A DNA stretch of 64,000 nt, from positions 62,001 through 126,000 of the forward strand of contig URAS01000006.1 in assembly GCA_900545825.1 (NCBI GenBank). The letters are read 5' to 3'. Below are positions 60,550 through 64,000 of this stretch, piece after piece. The translations under genes were made by a program, and so were the position numbers. Below the pieces are notes generated by a model, which made no database searches, was not told where the DNA came from, and was given only the letters and a program-made list of their open reading frames with translations. Position 1 is the first letter of the stretch. The number at the start of each line of letters is the position of its first letter. Origin of the DNA: an uncultured Actinomyces sp. (GTDB lineage: Bacteria > Actinomycetota > Actinomycetes > Actinomycetales > Actinomycetaceae).

Positions 60550-61836
60550 GTGACGGCAAGTAGTGATATCGGCGACGCCCCTGTGGTCGTCGTCGGCGGC
60601 GGGCCCGGCGGCGCGTCGACCGCCTACCACCTTGCGGCGAACGGGGTTGACGTCGCGCTTTTCGATAAAGCCACATTCCCCAGGGACAAGGTGTGTGGTG
60701 ACGGGCTGACCCCGGCCGCGGTGTCCGAAATCCTCGCCATGGGTATCGACCCGCTCCACGAGGACGGCTGGCAGATGAATCGGGGCCTCACCGTGTTGGG
60801 CGGCGGCCACCGCATCCAGCTGCCGTGGCCCGAGACGCCCTCGATGCCGGGATACGGCATGGCGCGTCCCCGCAAGACCCTCGACCACCGGCTGCTCCAG
60901 CAGGCTGAGGGCGCCGGCGCGCGCGTCTATCAGGGATATAACGTCGTCGGTCCGCTGCGCGGGCGCGACGGCTCGGTGACGGGCGTCCAGGTCCAGCCCG
61001 CAGGCGACCGCAACGCCCCGCTGATCGACGTCAAGGCCCGTTACGTCGTCGACGCCGGGGGTGCCTCGGCGCGCATCGCCACGGCGGTCGGCCTCACGAA
61101 AAACCCCAAGCGCCCGATGGCGGTCGCGGCGAGGGCGTACTTCCGCTCCCCGCGCGGGGCTGAGGAATGGATGGAGTCCCACCTCGAACTGTGGGACGGC
61201 AAGCCGGGCGAATCGAACCTCCTGCCCGGATACGGCTGGATCTTCCCGTTGGGTGACGGCCTCGTCAACGTCGGGCTGGGGTCGGTGTCGTCCTCGGCCA
61301 AGGCGACGAAGCTGCCCTATCGCCAAATCTTCACCCGGTGGGTGTCGACGCTGCCAGAAGAATGGCAGTTCACGGCGGATTCCCAGGTTGGGCCATTACG
61401 CTCCGCGCCGCTGCCCATGTGCAATAACCGCACCCCTCACTACCGGGCGGGCCTCGTCCTCGTGGGCGACGCCGGCGGCATGATTTCTCCCTTCAACGGC
61501 GAGGGTATTGCCCCCGCCATGAGGGCCGGGCGGATCGCCGCCCAGACGATGGTGCAGGCATTCGGGCGGTCCACGCGCGCGGGCGCCGAGGCGGCGATGA
61601 GTGCCTACCCGGCGGCAATACGTGACACCTATGGTGGCTATTACTCGCTTGGTCGCATCTTTGTCCGTCTTATTGAGAAGCCGGAAATTATGCGTATTTG
61701 CACCACTTACGGACTTCCGCGTCCCACGCTCATGCGGTTTGTGCACAAACTACTGTCAGACGGCTATGAGCGTCGCGGCGGGGACACTTTCGATCACATC
61801 CTCCAGGCGCTCACCGCGATTGCGCCCAAGGTGTGA
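60550..61836 (+). CDS. Geranylgeranyl-reductase-family flavoprotein, MenJ-like menaquinone reductase
   Basis: 428 residues, GTG start nine bases after AAAGG. FAD-binding VVVVGGGPGGAS at 12-23, then FPRDKVCGDGL and C-terminal LVGDAGGMISPFNGEGIAPAM. In Actinobacteria this gene typically stands immediately before nuoA and reduces one double bond of the menaquinone side chain. That reaction is known for MenJ of mycobacteria; here it is inferred from synteny. The last 50 codons use A/T-ending codons more than the rest. Confidence 0.88.
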   Translation: MTASSDIGDAPVVVVGGGPGGASTAYHLAANGVDVALFDKATFPRDKVCGDGLTPAAVSEILAMGIDPLHEDGWQMNRGLTVLGGGHRIQLPWPETPSMPGYGMARPRKTLDHRLLQQAEGAGARVYQGYNVVGPLRGRDGSVTGVQVQPAGDRNAPLIDVKARYVVDAGGASARIATAVGLTKNPKRPMAVAARAYFRSPRGAEEWMESHLELWDGKPGESNLLPGYGWIFPLGDGLVNVGLGSVSSSAKATKLPYRQIFTRWVSTLPEEWQFTADSQVGPLRSAPLPMCNNRTPHYRAGLVLVGDAGGMISPFNGEGIAPAMRAGRIAAQTMVQAFGRSTRAGAEAAMSAYPAAIRDTYGGYYSLGRIFVRLIEKPEIMRICTTYGLPRPTLMRFVHKLLSDGYERRGGDTFDHILQALTAIAPKV

Positions 61837-61928
61837 CCGTAAAGCCAACGCTATGACCGCCCCAGACGGTCTTAGGACGAAACCGGCAGGCAGCTGGGGA
61901 TGCCGGCCAACGAGGAAGTGAGGGCACT

Positions 61929-62294
61929 ATGAGTCCGAGCGCATCGTTGCTCATCATGGGCGCCGTGGCGATGCTCGTCGCCGTCGGCGGCCTGGCGGCC
62001 TCCGCCCTATTGAGCCCGAACAAGTTCTCGCGGACGAAGGTCTCAACGTACGAATGCGGTATCGACCCCATGGCGTTCAACGCCAGCCAGGGTCGCTTCC
62101 CCGTCAAGTACTACCTCGTCGCCATGAGCTTCATTGTTTTCGACGTCGAGGTCGTCTTCTTGTACCCGTGGGCGGTGTCGATCGCCGAGTTCGGTGGCGT
62201 TGCCAAGGTGGCGCTGTTCGGGATGCTGACTTTCGTCGAGCTGCTCGCCGTTCCGTTCATCTACGAGTGGGCCCGTGGCGGCTTCGACTACTAG
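61929..62294 (+). CDS. nuoA: NADH-quinone oxidoreductase subunit A
   Basis: 121 residues with three membrane helices. Signature YECGIDPM and RFPVKYYLVAMSFIVFDVEVVFLYPWA, part of the quinone-channel entrance of complex I. It opens the operon that continues past the window. A GAGGAAG site precedes the ATG. Confidence 0.97.
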   Translation: MSPSASLLIMGAVAMLVAVGGLAASALLSPNKFSRTKVSTYECGIDPMAFNASQGRFPVKYYLVAMSFIVFDVEVVFLYPWAVSIAEFGGVAKVALFGMLTFVELLAVPFIYEWARGGFDY

Positions 62295-62306
62295 GGGGTA
62301 AACACA

Positions 62307-62867
62307 GTGTCTCTCGACAACGAACTGCCCGCGGGCGTGGGCCTCACCAGCATCGAGAAGATCATGGGCCTGTCCCGCAGGTCGTCGATCTGGCCCGTCA
62401 CCATGGGTCTGGCGTGCTGCGCCATCGAAATGATGGCGGCCGGCACCCCGCGCTTCGATATCGCCCGATACGGCATGGAGGTCTTCCGCGCATCGCCGCG
62501 CCACGCCGACCTCATGATCGTGTCGGGCCGCGTGTCGTGGAAGATGGCGCCGATCGTCCGCAACGTCTACGACTCGATGCCCGAGCCCAAGTGGGTGATC
62601 TCGATGGGGGCGTGCGCGTCCAGTGGTGGCATGTTCAACAACTACGCCGTCGTCCAGGGCTGCGACCACGTCGTTCCCGTCGACGTCTACCTGCCCGGCT
62701 GCCCGCCGCGTCCGGAAGCCCTGTTCAACGCGATTTTCGTCCTGCGTGACCAGATCCAGTACGAGACGCCTCTGGGCAAGAAGCGCCGCGCCGAGATCGC
62801 CCGCATGGCCGAGCAGGCGGCGCTCGATGTCACCCCGACGCACGAGATGAAGGGACTGCTGGCATGA
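62307..62867 (+). CDS. nuoB: NADH-quinone oxidoreductase subunit B
   Basis: 186 residues, GTG start. It carries the N2 [4Fe-4S] cluster next to the quinone site: tandem CC in LACCAIEMMAAG, Cys in GACASSGGMF, and Cys in DVYLPGCPPRPEAL. Peripheral arm protein. It overlaps nuoC by four bases (ATGA). Confidence 0.98.
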   Translation: MSLDNELPAGVGLTSIEKIMGLSRRSSIWPVTMGLACCAIEMMAAGTPRFDIARYGMEVFRASPRHADLMIVSGRVSWKMAPIVRNVYDSMPEPKWVISMGACASSGGMFNNYAVVQGCDHVVPVDVYLPGCPPRPEALFNAIFVLRDQIQYETPLGKKRRAEIARMAEQAALDVTPTHEMKGLLA

Positions 62868-63601
62868 GCAATGAACCCGAAATCCAGCCGACCTCGGGCC
62901 AGGTCGAGCCGGCTTCCAGCCAGGCCGGCCACCCCGAAGGCGAGGTCTTCGGCACCCGCCACGGCCTGTTCGGCGTGGCCGATGACGGCGACACGACAGG
63001 CTTCGGTGGGCTGGTCCGCCACGTCGCCATGCCGGGCGCGTCGGAGCGGCCGTACGGCCGCTGGTTCGACGAGGTCGTCGACATCCTTACCGACCTCATC
63101 GCCGGCGACGGCGACGACCCGGCCCGAGTCATCGAGAAGGTCGTCGTCGACCACGACGAGCTGACGATCTTCATCCAGCGCGATTCGATCCTCTCGGTGT
63201 GCCGCCACCTGCGCGACGACCAGGACCTGCGCTTCGAGCTGTGCCTGGGCGTCGACGGCGTCCACTACCCGAACGATCCGGGCCGCGAACTGCACGCCAC
63301 CTACACGTTGATGTCGGTGACGCACAACCGGTGGCTGCGCCTCGAGGTCACGTGCCCCGACTCCGACCCGACGATCCCGTCGGTCGTCGCCGTCTACCCG
63401 GGCAACGACTGGTGGGAACGCGAAACCTGGGACCTCATGGGGATCGTCTTCACCGGCCACCCGGCCCTCACGCGCACCGCGCTGCCCGACGATTGGGTCG
63501 GGCACCCGCAACGCAAGGATTACCCGCTCGGCGGCGTGCCCGTTCAGTACAAGGGCGCCACGGTTCCGCCGGCTGATTCGCGGAGGTCGTACAGCGCATG
63601 A
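62864..63601 (+). CDS. nuoC: NADH-quinone oxidoreductase subunit C
   Basis: 245 residues. The first 60 residues are polar and disordered; the 30-kDa domain follows (FELCLGVDGVHYPND, TYTLMSVTHNRWLRLEV, WWERETWDLMGIVFTGHPAL, RKDYPLGGVPVQY). Structural subunit of the peripheral arm. It overlaps nuoD by four bases. Confidence 0.96.
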   Translation: MSNEPEIQPTSGQVEPASSQAGHPEGEVFGTRHGLFGVADDGDTTGFGGLVRHVAMPGASERPYGRWFDEVVDILTDLIAGDGDDPARVIEKVVVDHDELTIFIQRDSILSVCRHLRDDQDLRFELCLGVDGVHYPNDPGRELHATYTLMSVTHNRWLRLEVTCPDSDPTIPSVVAVYPGNDWWERETWDLMGIVFTGHPALTRTALPDDWVGHPQRKDYPLGGVPVQYKGATVPPADSRRSYSA

Positions 63602-64000
63602 GCTACGAAAAGGAAACCCTCTACCGGGCCGCTGGCCCCGCCCTCGACGAGATCGGCGACGCGGATATTCCCGAGTACGTCGTCACCGGCGGTGACTGGG
63701 ACGACATGGCCTCGGAAATCGAGAAGCTCGCCCACGAGCGCCTCGTCATCAACCTGGGCCCCGTCCACCCGTCGACCCACGGCGTGTTGCGTCTGATCGT
63801 TGAACTCGACGGCGAATACGTCCGCGAGGTCCGCGTCGGCACCGGCTACCTCCACACGGGCATCGAAAAGAACATGGAGTACCGCACGTGGACGCAGGGC
63901 TCGACGTTCTGCACCCGTATGGACTACGTGGCCCCGTTTTTCCAAGAGGCCGGCTACTGCCTGGCCGTCGAGAAGGCGCTGGGGATCACCGACCAGGTGC
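63598..64000 (+). CDS. nuoD: NADH-quinone oxidoreductase subunit D (3' end outside window)
   Basis: The first 134 residues are visible. NLGPVHPSTHGVLRLIVELDGE and GYLHTGIEKNMEYRTW are the family start, helping to form the quinone-binding cavity with subunit B. It runs off the window, so length and the C-terminal motifs cannot be judged. Confidence 0.97.
   Translation, partial: MSYEKETLYRAAGPALDEIGDADIPEYVVTGGDWDDMASEIEKLAHERLVINLGPVHPSTHGVLRLIVELDGEYVREVRVGTGYLHTGIEKNMEYRTWTQGSTFCTRMDYVAPFFQEAGYCLAVEKALGITDQV

Overview
This is a high-GC stretch of an actinobacterial chromosome. Sortase-assembled pili with LPLTG anchors, an AURKAIP1/bS22-type ribosomal peptide beside an excisionase-type HTH gene, complete menaquinone genes and a 14-subunit-type nuo operon all fit the Actinomycetales. 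The family Actinomycetaceae is my best guess, from gene content alone. Many genes start with GTG or TTG behind clear AAGGAG-type ribosome sites, and at least one (lipB) looks leaderless.

Layout. 1-5475: pilus locus (tip-like adhesin, backbone pilin, class C sortase) with a large stem-loop between pilin and sortase. 5667-17815: phosphoglucomutase, a family 2 glycosyltransferase, a 1616-residue membrane protein built from two tandem copies of one module, prephenate dehydratase, a diacylglycerol-kinase-like lipid kinase, seryl-tRNA synthetase and a LacI regulator. 18003-23819: L-fucose operon (isomerase, kinase, aldolase, permease, mutarotase) behind a double LacI-type operator. 23941-30852: a mixed region with a DUF559-like protein, CutC, a DUF4143 ATPase behind six 23-bp repeats, a YbaK-type deacylase, a rhomboid protease, a PH-domain gene with an early stop, and RadA. 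31029-40294: flavin-dependent oxidoreductase, KtrA-type K+ channel regulator, acyl-CoA ligase, TPM-domain protein with PspA, and a polar amino acid ABC transporter. 40436-44530: a small-peptide repeat element, lipB-lipA, a TrkH/KtrB K+ transporter, an HTH protein and bS22. 44593-60322: menaquinone biosynthesis (menF, menC-menD, menB, menE, menA, menG) interleaved with an HtrA protease, a DUF3048 lipoprotein, a PLDc_N protein, a decayed island and two small phosphatases. 60550-64000: menaquinone-reductase-like flavoprotein and the start of nuo (nuoA, B, C and partial D).

How the genes fit together. Menaquinone made by the men genes is the electron acceptor for the nuo-encoded NADH dehydrogenase, and the MenJ-like reductase immediately precedes that operon. 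KtrA and KtrB probably form one K+ uptake system although their genes lie 10 kb apart. The fuc operon funnels L-fucose to L-lactaldehyde and DHAP.

The most unusual content is non-coding. A dispersed palindromic repeat, usually two hairpins in about 80 bp, occurs at twelve intergenic sites, and in four cases it supplies the stop codon of the upstream gene. A second inverted repeat occurs at two convergent gene junctions. A roughly 250-bp element present twice encodes, in its intact copy, a 45-residue basic and hydrophobic peptide behind a perfect Shine-Dalgarno. I regard the two-hairpin repeat, the small-peptide element and the internally duplicated membrane protein as the leading candidates for undescribed biology.
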